14,105 bases of DNA, taken from CAZUFB01 sp048173955. Its GTDB lineage: Bacteria; Actinomycetota; Coriobacteriia; Coriobacteriales; UMGS124. The notes under the pieces were generated by a model. The model was not told the origin of the DNA. It worked only from the letters and a program-made list of their open reading frames with translations, and did not search any database. Shown here in pieces: positions 5,346 to 11,588 of the stretch; within the stretch, counting starts at the first letter, position 1, and each line of letters opens with the position of its first letter. The position numbers were made by a program, and so were the translations under genes. The stretch spans positions 1 through 14,105 of the forward strand of contig DBEYOB010000164.1 of assembly GCA_048173955.1 (NCBI GenBank). Reading direction: 5' to 3'.

Positions 5346-6787
5346 ACCTCCAGGGAATCACATCGGCGTCCGGCCTCTCGAGGGAGGACGCGTCGACGCT
5401 TGCCGACCTGGTCGACGTCCATTCGCGGATGCTCGCCAGGAACGCCCGCCTCGACGCCTACTACGAGTCGAGGCAGCCGACGCCGCAGATCGGCATCGAC
5501 AACATCCCCGCCGACGTCGACCCGGGCGTGCGCTGCGACTGGGCGCGCAAGGCCGTCGAGAGCGTCAGCGAGCGCGTGCGCATGGACGGCTTCGCATTCG
5601 CCGGGGACTACCGCGACGAGGCGCTCGAGCGGATCGCCGCCGACAACGGGCTCGACAACGCGTACAACCGCACGGTGTCGAGCGAGCTGACGCACGGGGT
5701 GGCCTTCGCGACGGTCCAGCGCACCGGAGGCAGGACCCGCGTGCGCATGCACACGGCCGAGACCGCCGCGGCCCTGTGGGACCACGCCGAGGGGCGCGTG
5801 GGCGCCGGGCTCGCGGTGGCCGACGCCAGGCGCACCGAGTGGGGCGGGAGCGCCCCGGTCCCGGTCCAGGCGAACCTGCATCTGCCCGGCAGGGTCGTGG
5901 TGCTCAGGCGCACGGGGCCCGCCTCCTGGGCCGCCGAGACGCTGCGCACGCCGCTGGACAGACCCATGATGGAGGCCTTCGCCTTCCGGCCGACGGGGAC
6001 GAAGCCCTTCGGCGAGTCGCGCATCACGCCGACCGTGATGTACCTGGTCGACGAGGTGCAGCGCACGCTGCGCTACATGGCGGTCTCGGGGGCCTTCTAC
6101 GCAGTCCCGATGATGGCCGCGACGGGCCTGACCGACGAGGCGTACGACGCCATGAGCAAGAGCAAGTGGCTCATGCGCGTGGGTTCGTGGTTCCTGGCGA
6201 CCAAGGACCCAGACGGGGACACAACCGAAATCAAACAGTTTCCGGGCGTCTCGCCGCAGCCCTACATCGACGCTATCCAGACCTACGCCAAGCTCTTCAG
6301 CGGGGCGACCGGCGTGCCGCTCAACTCCCTGGGCGTCGTGCAGGACAACCCCAGCTCGGCGGAGGCCATCGAGTCGAGCCGCGAGGACGTGTGCCTCGCG
6401 GCGGAGGACTGCATCGAGTCCAACCGCGCCGGGATGCGCAACGTCGCCCTCATGGCGATGGCCGTCGAGGGCAACACGACGCTGGACGGGCTCACCGAGG
6501 AGCAGCGCGGCGTCATCCCGCACTTCCGCAACCCCATGCGGCCGAGCCTCGCGGCGACGGCGGACGCCATGGTCAAGATCGCTGGCGTGCTGCCCGGCTT
6601 CTCCCAGACCAAGGAGTTCCTGACCGGCATGGGCTTCGACCCCTCCGAGGTCGAGTCCATCCGCTCGCAGCTCAGGCGCGCCCAGGCGCGCGAGTCCGCG
6701 ATGGCCGGCGCCCAGGCGGCGCTCGCGCAGACGAGGCAGGCGGCATATGCAGGTGACCAGGGCCAGGCTGGAGGCGTACCGCGGTGA
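5342..6787 (+). CDS. Portal protein, SPP1 gp6-like
   Basis: This is a 481-aa protein starting at ATG 5342 inside the TerL stop. It has the features of the SPP1_Gp6-like portal family: an N-terminal 'LDAYYESRQ' plus 'IDNIPADVDPGVRCDWARKAVESVSERV', a beta-rich wing, 'GKSRI'-like 'PFGESRITPTVMYLVDEVQRTLRYM', the stem helix region 'QPYIDAIQTYAKLFSGATGVPLNSLGV', and 'NPSSAEAIESSREDV', which is strongly conserved. Twelve copies form the DNA channel at one vertex, binding TerL during packaging and connectors afterwards. The last 41 bases overlap the start of the MuF gene in another frame. The Gln/Ala-rich C-terminus (ARESAMAGAQAALAQTRQ) is typical of the crown tail. Confidence 0.95.
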   Translation: MNLQGITSASGLSREDASTLADLVDVHSRMLARNARLDAYYESRQPTPQIGIDNIPADVDPGVRCDWARKAVESVSERVRMDGFAFAGDYRDEALERIAADNGLDNAYNRTVSSELTHGVAFATVQRTGGRTRVRMHTAETAAALWDHAEGRVGAGLAVADARRTEWGGSAPVPVQANLHLPGRVVVLRRTGPASWAAETLRTPLDRPMMEAFAFRPTGTKPFGESRITPTVMYLVDEVQRTLRYMAVSGAFYAVPMMAATGLTDEAYDAMSKSKWLMRVGSWFLATKDPDGDTTEIKQFPGVSPQPYIDAIQTYAKLFSGATGVPLNSLGVVQDNPSSAEAIESSREDVCLAAEDCIESNRAGMRNVALMAMAVEGNTTLDGLTEEQRGVIPHFRNPMRPSLAATADAMVKIAGVLPGFSQTKEFLTGMGFDPSEVESIRSQLRRAQARESAMAGAQAALAQTRQAAYAGDQGQAGGVPR

Positions 6788-8102
6788 GGTCGACTCGCTG
6801 GGCGACGCAGCCGCCACCTACGTCGAGCAGTACGTCCGCGCGCTGCTGGCCGAGTTCCCGGGCGCGAGGGTCTCCGAGCTGCGCGACGAGGCCATCGAGG
6901 CCGTCAGCGACGCCCTAAACGTGTTCGGCGACCAGGCCTCGGAGCTCGCGCTCGACCTCTTCGAGGAGGTCGTCGCCGACTACGGCATGGACGTCGAGAC
7001 CTCGGTCGAGGACGTCGTTCCCGGCGAGATGGTCGACGGGGGCGTGCGCTACGCGGCCCGCAGGCTCGTGGAGGGCGACCCGGGCTCCTTCGCGCGCGAC
7101 GTCGCCGACCTCACGCGCTACTACATCCACCGCAGCGCGTTCGAGAACATGGAGCGCAACTGCGTGAGGAACGACCTGCGCTACGCCCGCGTGCCGAGCG
7201 GCCGGGAGACGTGCGGGTTCTGCTTCATGCTCTCATCGCGCGGCTTCGTCTACCGCAGCGAGGAGACGGCCGGCAGCACCCACGCGTACCACAGGGGCTG
7301 CGACTGCGTCATCGTGCCCGGCTTCAAGGGCGTGCCCGCCTCCGATCAGGTAGAGGGGTACGACCCCGACGGCATGCGAGAGAGGTGGGCCGCCTGCCAG
7401 GACGCGGCCGGGACGGACTCCGATCTGCGAGACCGCTGGGACGCCATGACCAAGGAGCAGCGATCGAGGTACAAGGGCAAAAGCGACCCGGAGCGGTACC
7501 ATCGGTTCGTCAACGCGCAGGCCATCCGCGAGGCGGAGACGCGCGACTTCCGGTGGTTGAACACGGGTGATGAACCTGAGGTCAATTATGCAAATGTCCC
7601 AAGGGAATCGTTCGGAAGACTGGTCAAACAGTCCGAAGAGTTCAACCCGGCGGACTACGATCCCGAGAACGTAACCGACAGAGGGCGCGAGTGGAGGGAC
7701 CTTTTCCTGCACGACGCCCTCAAACATGCGGGGTTCGAAGTCGAACCGATCAGGGCTGACGCGCCCGAGCGCTTCTCCAACATCGATGCGCTCGTCGGAG
7801 GGAAGCTGTACGAATTCAAGAGCCCCGAGGAACCAAAAGAGCCCCCGAAAGCTGGGCGAGAGCTCGCATTCGTGGAAAGCAACCTGCGAAGCGCTAAAAA
7901 ACAGTTCCTGAACCAGTATGACAGGTCGACCGGCACGAGGCTTGAGTACAACGGGAAGATATGTGTCGTGTTCAGTGCACGATACAGGAAAGCAGGAGAC
8001 GATCTGGTGGAACGAGAGATAGTAAGGCAGATGGGCGCCCACGAGATAGACGAGGTCCTGTTCGTAAGGAAGGACGGAAGCGTGGCGAGGCTCAGAATAT
8101 AG
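6747..8102 (+). CDS. MuF-type head morphogenesis protein fused to a C-terminal PD-(D/E)XK nuclease (polymorphic toxin-like) domain
   Basis: This is a 451-aa protein. Residues 1-200 are a minor head protein of the MuF/VG15 kind: helical N-terminus, then 'VRNDLRYARVPSGRETCGFC', 'MLSSRGFVYRSEETAG' and 'THAYHRGCDCVIVPGF', with C156, C159, H182, C185 and C187 likely holding metal. Residues 205-300 are a charged linker. Residues 310-451 form a separate domain: 'RGREWRDLFLHDALKHAGFEVEPI', then N345-I-D347-ALVGGKLY-E356-F-K358, the D-x8-E-x-K core of a PD-(D/E)XK nuclease, and 'LRSAKKQFLNQYD'. This resembles the C-terminal tRNase tips of CdiA-type contact-dependent toxins. MuF-toxin fusions are a known class in temperate phages. 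The C-terminal part of the gene is clearly lower in GC (hand counts 28/60 at 7561-7620 and 29/60 at 7861-7920, against 47/60 at 7021-7080), suggesting a swapped-in tip. No immunity gene follows. Confidence 0.88.
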   Translation: MQVTRARLEAYRGEVDSLGDAAATYVEQYVRALLAEFPGARVSELRDEAIEAVSDALNVFGDQASELALDLFEEVVADYGMDVETSVEDVVPGEMVDGGVRYAARRLVEGDPGSFARDVADLTRYYIHRSAFENMERNCVRNDLRYARVPSGRETCGFCFMLSSRGFVYRSEETAGSTHAYHRGCDCVIVPGFKGVPASDQVEGYDPDGMRERWAACQDAAGTDSDLRDRWDAMTKEQRSRYKGKSDPERYHRFVNAQAIREAETRDFRWLNTGDEPEVNYANVPRESFGRLVKQSEEFNPADYDPENVTDRGREWRDLFLHDALKHAGFEVEPIRADAPERFSNIDALVGGKLYEFKSPEEPKEPPKAGRELAFVESNLRSAKKQFLNQYDRSTGTRLEYNGKICVVFSARYRKAGDDLVEREIVRQMGAHEIDEVLFVRKDGSVARLRI

Positions 8103-8140
8103 GAAAGGCGCCAGTCCCTATTCAGAGCCAGACGCCTTCC
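8102..8140 (+). other. Imperfect hairpin between the MuF-toxin stop and the tRNA genes
   Basis: GGAA-A-GGCG (8102-8110) can pair with CGCC-TTCC (8133-8140), leaving one bulged A. No T-run follows, so it is not a typical terminator. It could protect the mRNA 3' end or mark a processing site ahead of the tRNAs. Confidence 0.4.
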
Positions 8141-8159
8141 GCTAATCGAATTATACCAC

Positions 8160-8233
8160 ACGCCCGTAGTCCAGCGGAAGGGCAGCGGTCTCCAAAACCG
8201 CAGACCGGGGTTCGACTCCTCGCGGGCGTGCCA
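8160..8233 (+). tRNA. tRNA-Trp (anticodon CCA)
   Basis: The acceptor stem is ACGCCCG (8160-8166) with CGGGCGT (8223-8229), discriminator G8230 and encoded CCA at 8231-8233. The D stem GTCC/GGGC, anticodon stem GCGGT/ACCGC with loop CTCCAAA (anticodon CCA), and T stem CGGGG/CCTCG with loop TTCGACT all pair. A1-U72 with discriminator G is standard for bacterial tRNA-Trp. It lies 57 bases after the MuF-toxin gene and 3 bases before the next tRNA. Confidence 0.96.
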
Positions 8234-8236
8234 CAC

Positions 8237-8321
8237 CGGGGCGTGGCGGAAACGGCAGACGCGCGTGCCTCAGGAGCACGCGGGGAGACCCGTGCGGGTT
8301 CGAGTCCCGCCGCCCCGACCA
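8237..8321 (+). tRNA. tRNA-Leu (anticodon CAG)
   Basis: The acceptor stem is CGGGGCG (8237-8243) with CGCCCCG (8311-8317), discriminator A8318 and encoded CCA at 8319-8321. The anticodon stem CGTGC/GCACG holds loop CTCAGGA (anticodon CAG, reading CUG). It has the long variable arm of class II tRNAs and T stem GCGGG/CCCGC with loop TTCGAGT. CUG is a very common Leu codon in the phage genes here. Confidence 0.96.
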
Positions 8322-8335
8322 AAAAAAGCGAAATC

Positions 8336-8355
8336 GGCCCCGCACGGGGCCTTTT
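8336..8355 (+). terminator. Intrinsic terminator 1 after the tRNA genes
   Basis: GGCCCC (8336-8341), loop GCAC, GGGGCC (8346-8351), then TTTT at 8352-8355. It lies 14 bases after the tRNA-Leu CCA. Confidence 0.8.
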
Positions 8356-8363
8356 CCATATCG

Positions 8364-8388
8364 GGCCGCCCACGTGGGCGGCCTTTTT
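8364..8388 (+). terminator. Intrinsic terminator 2 after the tRNA genes
   Basis: A perfect 20-base palindrome at 8364-8383 (arms GGCCGCCCAC and GTGGGCGGCC) is followed by five T at 8384-8388. In practice the central bases form the loop. It directly follows terminator 1. Confidence 0.82.
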
Positions 8389-8394
8389 CGTATC

Positions 8395-8430
8395 GCGCCG
8401 CACGGCGCACACGAGACGCCCGCACGGGCG
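8395..8430 (+). repeat. Two further GCAC-loop hairpins before the scaffold gene
   Basis: GCGCC-GCAC-GGCGC lies at 8395-8408 and CGCCC-GCAC-GGGCG at 8417-8430. Both share the GCAC tetraloop of terminator 1 but have no T-run. They fill the leader between the terminators and the scaffold start, so they could be RNA signals acting on the head gene transcript. Confidence 0.65.
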
Positions 8431-8445
8431 AGAGAGGGGGCCGAC

Positions 8446-9000
8446 ATGGCCGAGGGCGCGCAGGGAGCGCAGGCAACCGGGCAGGCCGGGGCGGAGCCGC
8501 ACGGCGCCGCGCAGGGCGATCCGCAGACGGTGAGCCGCGAGGAGTACGACAAGCTGCTCGCCCAGTCGCGCAAGTGGGAGGAGCGTAGCAAGGCGAACGC
8601 GGCGAAGGCAAAGGAGCTGGACGACCTCAAGGCCGCGACGCAGACCGACGCCGAGAAGCTTGCCGACGCCGTCAAGCGCGCCGACGAGGCCGAGGCGAAG
8701 GTCAGGGCCTTCGAGGCGAAGGCGGAGCGAGCGTCCATCGTGGCCGAGGTGGCCGCCGCAAAGGGCGTCGACGCCGACTGGCTCTCGCGCATGTCCGGCA
8801 CGACCCGCGAGGAGGTCGAGGCCGCGGCCGACTGGCTCAAGGCGCGCATCGCCGGGACGCCCATCTACCCCAGCGTCCATGACGGCGGCGGGGCGGGCTC
8901 CCAGGCGGGTCCGACCCCGGAGGAAATCGAGAAGATTAAGAACCCGAGCGAGCGCCTCCGTGCGCGCGCGGAGTACGCGGCCAGGATGCGCCGCGGGTAA
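8446..9000 (+). CDS. Capsid scaffolding protein
   Basis: This is a 184-aa protein starting at ATG 8446, with a G-rich GAGAGGGGG ribosome site just upstream. The N-terminal 27 residues are an Ala/Gly/Gln-rich tail. Residues 28-95 form a long charged helix ('REEYDKLLAQSRKWEERSKANAAKAKELDDLK' and 'AEKLADAVKRADEAEAKVRAFEAKAERA' in outline), the coiled coil typical of GP20/DUF4355-type scaffolds. A short folded section ('GVDADWLSRMSG', 'ADWLKARI') and a basic C-terminal helix (SERLRARAEYAARMRR) likely bind the capsid subunit. It templates prohead assembly and is then removed. Its place directly before the major capsid gene supports the call. Confidence 0.88.
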   Translation: MAEGAQGAQATGQAGAEPHGAAQGDPQTVSREEYDKLLAQSRKWEERSKANAAKAKELDDLKAATQTDAEKLADAVKRADEAEAKVRAFEAKAERASIVAEVAAAKGVDADWLSRMSGTTREEVEAAADWLKARIAGTPIYPSVHDGGGAGSQAGPTPEEIEKIKNPSERLRARAEYAARMRRG

Positions 9001-9009
9001 GGAGGCCAC

Positions 9010-9891
9010 ATGGCCGCACTGACGAACACCGTAACCACCGCCGACGTCGTGGAGGCGCTGGACAGGGAGTTCATCGCGAACTTCACCGGCGAGCTCTCCC
9101 GCTTCACCGAGGTCCTGGGCATCTTCGGGCCCGAGGTCGTGGCGGCTGGCACCGCGATGTACCAGTACACCGTGACCGGCTCGCTTGACGAGACCTCGGT
9201 GGCCGAGGGCGACGAGGTGCCGCTGTCCAAGTACGAGGTCGACAAGACCTCCATCGGCGAGCACACGATGAAGCCCTACCGCAAGCTGGTGACCGCGCAG
9301 TCCATCGCCAAGGCGGGATTCGAGAACGCCATGCTGCGCACCGACCGGCAGATGGTGAAGGACATCCGCGCCGACATCCTGGACGGCTTCTTCGCCTTCG
9401 TCAAGACCGGGACCGGCGCCGCGACCGGCGCGGGCCTGCAGGCCACGCTCGCGCAGGTGGACGCCAAGCTCTCCGACACCCTGGAGACCAACGGCGACAG
9501 CGCCGGGCGCATCGTCCACTTCGTCAACCCCTACGACATCGCCGACTACCTCGGCGCCGCCCAGGTCACCACGCAGACCGTCTTCGGCATGAGCTACCTG
9601 CAGAGCTTCCTGGGCGTCGGCGACATCTTCGTGACGAACAAGGTGGAGGCGAAGACCGTCTGGGCGACCCCGGTCGAGAACATCCACCTCTACGGCGTCG
9701 ACTTCGCGTCGCTCGCCCAGGGCGGGCTCGACTACACCGTCTCCGACGGCGGCCTGCTCGGCGTCCACCACACGCCGAACTACAGCCGAACGAGCTGCGA
9801 GACCTACGCGCTCGTCGGCTGCGACCTGCTCGCCGAGGTCAAGAACTACATCGTGAAGGGGACCATCTCGGACCCTTCGGCGGCGGCGTAG
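9010..9891 (+). CDS. Major capsid protein (HK97 fold)
   Basis: This is a 293-aa protein starting at ATG 9010 after the strong site AAGGAGG (9000-9006). It matches the siphophage major capsid group of about 290 residues that uses a separate scaffold: 'LTNTVTTADVVEALDREFIANF' opening, 'AGTAMYQYTVTG', 'SVAEGDEVPLSKYEV', the spine helix region 'RTDRQMVKDIRADILDGFFAFV', 'GRIVHFVNPYDIADYLG', 'FVTNKVEAKTVWATPVENI', and 'CETYALVGCDLLAEVKNYIVKG' near the end. It forms the icosahedral shell. The stop at 9889-9891 is followed in the -1 frame by an open HeH-like domain with no start codon, so a longer frameshifted form may exist. Confidence 0.93.
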   Translation: MAALTNTVTTADVVEALDREFIANFTGELSRFTEVLGIFGPEVVAAGTAMYQYTVTGSLDETSVAEGDEVPLSKYEVDKTSIGEHTMKPYRKLVTAQSIAKAGFENAMLRTDRQMVKDIRADILDGFFAFVKTGTGAATGAGLQATLAQVDAKLSDTLETNGDSAGRIVHFVNPYDIADYLGAAQVTTQTVFGMSYLQSFLGVGDIFVTNKVEAKTVWATPVENIHLYGVDFASLAQGGLDYTVSDGGLLGVHHTPNYSRTSCETYALVGCDLLAEVKNYIVKGTISDPSAAA

Positions 9892-10055
9892 CCCAGACGG
9901 GCGGCGGGGGCGGCGATGAGCGGACCGCGCCCGCGGTTACGGCCGCCAACACCGTCTCCGAGATCAGGGCGTACGCCGCAGAAATCGGCGTCGACCTGGG
10001 AGGCGCCAGGACTAAGGCGCATATGCTCGCCGCGATCGGGGAGGCCGGTGCGTGA
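9882..10055 (+). CDS. HeH/SAP-like domain reading frame without a start codon (possible -1 frameshift extension of the capsid protein)
   Basis: In the frame ending at TGA 10053-10055 the DNA reads as a Gly-rich linker (VAQTGGGGGDERTAPAVT), then TVSEIRAYAAEIGVDLGG and ARTKAHMLAAIGEAGA, a small helix-extended-loop-helix domain seen at the ends of phage structural proteins. The frame has no ATG, GTG or TTG ahead of the domain; the only in-frame ATG (10023) is inside it. It stays open back into the capsid gene, which is in the +1 register relative to it. Either ribosomes slip -1 near the capsid end, or one base is missing in the GGCGGCGGCG tract. A separate gene with an unusual start is less likely. 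The stop overlaps the next start (TGATG). Confidence 0.5.
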   Translation, partial: GGVAQTGGGGGDERTAPAVTAANTVSEIRAYAAEIGVDLGGARTKAHMLAAIGEAGA

Positions 10056-10447
10056 TGGACCTGGCGACCATAGACGACTACGCCGCCCGCTACGGGCGGC
10101 CCGATGACCCCGCGCCGGTCGAGGCCCTCATATCGGACGCGTCGGCTCTCCTGCTCTCTGCCTACGAGGCGCGGTGGGGGGAGTCCTACGTCGAGGGCGA
10201 CCACCCGCCCTTCGACCGCTCCTGCGCGGCCGTGGCCTGCGCGATGGCGCGCCGCGCGATGTCGGCGGGAGCCGGTGCGCTGGGGGCGACCCAGTACACC
10301 CAGACCGCGGGCCCCTTCAGCGTCTCGGCCACCGCGTCGGCGTCGGCCCCCTTCGGCGGGCTCTACATCGCGCGCTCCGAGAGGGCCGCGCTCGGGCTTG
10401 CAGGGGCCCGCGTCGGCCAGAGCGACCCGTGGGGAGGCTCTCGGTGA
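10055..10447 (+). CDS. Head-tail adaptor, Gp19/Gp15/Gp42 family (HK97 gp6-like)
   Basis: This is a 130-aa protein. ATG 10055 is preferred over the GTG at 10052; it overlaps the previous stop. The family pattern is clear: 'LATIDDYAARYGRP' at the start, 'VEALISDASALLLSAYE', 'AVACAMARRAMS', then 'GATQYTQTAGPFSVSAT' and 'PFGGLYIARSERAALGL'. Proteins of this family form the first ring under the portal after packaging. The order after the capsid gene is as in other siphophages. The stop overlaps the next start (GTGA). Confidence 0.88.
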   Translation: MDLATIDDYAARYGRPDDPAPVEALISDASALLLSAYEARWGESYVEGDHPPFDRSCAAVACAMARRAMSAGAGALGATQYTQTAGPFSVSATASASAPFGGLYIARSERAALGLAGARVGQSDPWGGSR

Positions 10448-10788
10448 GGGGCGAGGCGGTCGAGGTCCTGCGGGCGGTCGAGTCCCGCGACGCGCTCGGG
10501 AGGACGGCGCCCGCGTCCTGGGAGGTCGAGGCGGAGGTCGACGGGTGCCTCTTCGCCCCGTCGACCAACGTCACCGGCACCCAGGACACCCGGCGCGGCG
10601 ACTCCTGCGACGCGACGCTCTACACGCCCAAGACCTTCGCCGGCAGCCTGCTCAACAGGCGCGTGCGGAGGGCGGACGGCAGCGTGTGGGAGGTCGTGGG
10701 CGACCCGCAGCCGTTCCCGGCGGGGCTGTGCCCCACCGAATGGGACCGCGCCGCCCCGCTGGCGCGCGTCGGGAGGGAGCAGTCGTGA
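10444..10788 (+). CDS. Head closure (stopper) protein, putative
   Basis: This is a 114-aa protein starting at GTG 10444, overlapping the adaptor stop. It is predicted beta-rich: 'WEVEAEVDGCLFAPSTNVTGTQDTRRGDSCDATLYTPKTF' in outline, then 'RRVRRADGSVWEVVGDPQPFP' and a short tail. This matches the head closure/stopper proteins that sit second in the connector block; the 'LF.PsT..tgtqd...GD.c.aTLY.Pk' pattern is familiar from siphophage stoppers. The call is mainly by position and pattern. The stop overlaps the next start. Confidence 0.72.
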   Translation: MRGEAVEVLRAVESRDALGRTAPASWEVEAEVDGCLFAPSTNVTGTQDTRRGDSCDATLYTPKTFAGSLLNRRVRRADGSVWEVVGDPQPFPAGLCPTEWDRAAPLARVGREQS

Positions 10789-11213
10789 GCGCCAAGCGCC
10801 AGAGCCTCAGCAGGCGCAGGGCCCGCACCAAGCACGCGACAGGCATCGACATATCCGAGCTGCCCGCCGAGGTGACCCGCTACACGACCGAGCACGTCGT
10901 GGGCATCCAGGACTTCGCCCGCGAGGACATAGACCGCGCCGGGGAGGACTGCGCCCGCTACGTCGCCGAGGGGGCCCCGAGGCGCACCGGCGAGTACGCG
11001 CGGGGATGGACCCACGTGACGAGCCAGGGCGCCGCCTACGTCGAGTCTATCGTGCACAACCGCACCAAGCCGGGCTTGGCGCATCTGCTCGAGAACGGTC
11101 ACCAACAGTTCTACTACGGGAACGACCTGGGCTACCGAACGCCGGGCGTCAAGCACATAGCGCCCGCCTACGAGAGGGCCAAAAGGGAGCTCGAGGGGAG
11201 GGTGAGGAAATGA
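10785..11213 (+). CDS. HK97 gp10-like neck/tail-completion protein
   Basis: This is a 142-aa protein starting at GTG 10785. The N-terminus is basic (SAKRQSLSRRRARTKH). Later the gp10 family signature appears: 'APRRTGEYARGWTH', 'YVESIVHNRTKPGLAHLLENGH' and 'GVKHIAPAYERAKREL'. Members of this family act at the neck, linking head closure and tail. It is third in the connector block and coupled to both neighbours by overlapping start and stop codons. Confidence 0.9.
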   Translation: MSAKRQSLSRRRARTKHATGIDISELPAEVTRYTTEHVVGIQDFAREDIDRAGEDCARYVAEGAPRRTGEYARGWTHVTSQGAAYVESIVHNRTKPGLAHLLENGHQQFYYGNDLGYRTPGVKHIAPAYERAKRELEGRVRK

Positions 11214-11572
11214 TCACGCTTGAGGGCCTGGCGGCCGCACTGGACGCGAGCGGCGTCCCGTGGGCCAACGGCACGTGGTGGCCCCAGGAGCCGCCGCCCC
11301 TGCCCTACGCGCTGCTCGTCGCCGACAGCGTGACGACCTTCCACGCGGACAACGTGACCTACATGGTGGCCTGCGAGGGCGCGCGCGTGGAGCTCTACAG
11401 CCACGGCCGGGACTACGAGTCCGAGGCCGCGGTTGCCTCGGCGCTCGACTCCGCCGGCGTCGCCTGGACGCTCTCGCCCGGCGTGCAGGTCGACGAGACC
11501 GACGTCACCATGGCGTCCTTCGCCGTGGCGTCGCGGCCCTACAGGCCGCAGGGCCAAGACACGACAGACTGA
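11210..11572 (+). CDS. Tail terminator / tail completion protein
   Basis: This is a 120-aa protein starting at ATG 11210 with GAGG upstream. 'MITLEGLAAALDASGVPWANGTW', 'PPPLPYALLVADSVTTFHADNVTYM', 'ARVELYSHGRDYESEAAVASALDSAGVAWT' and 'VTMASFAVAS' give the usual tail terminator outline: an N-terminal helix, a beta sheet with the 'Y..VELYs...d' strand, and a helix. Such proteins cap the tail tube and stop its growth. It is placed just before the major tail protein, as expected. Confidence 0.8.
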   Translation: MITLEGLAAALDASGVPWANGTWWPQEPPPLPYALLVADSVTTFHADNVTYMVACEGARVELYSHGRDYESEAAVASALDSAGVAWTLSPGVQVDETDVTMASFAVASRPYRPQGQDTTD

Positions 11573-11588
11573 AGAGAAAGGGGCAAGC

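Noticed and set aside
7233..8042. Minus-strand ORFs opposite the toxin domain, considered as a hidden immunity gene
   Set aside because: No start context, no family resemblance, and antisense overlap with a well-supported gene. Nothing suggests translation.
8160..8321. tRNA genes as phage attachment site
   Set aside because: Both tRNAs are complete with encoded CCA and sit inside the head gene cluster. No integrase or duplicated tRNA 3' end is present in the window.
9916..10107. ATG-initiated ORF between the capsid and adaptor genes
   Set aside because: It reads as Pro/Arg/Ser-rich noise; the sensible HeH-like protein is in another frame of the same DNA, and the ORF runs into the adaptor gene.
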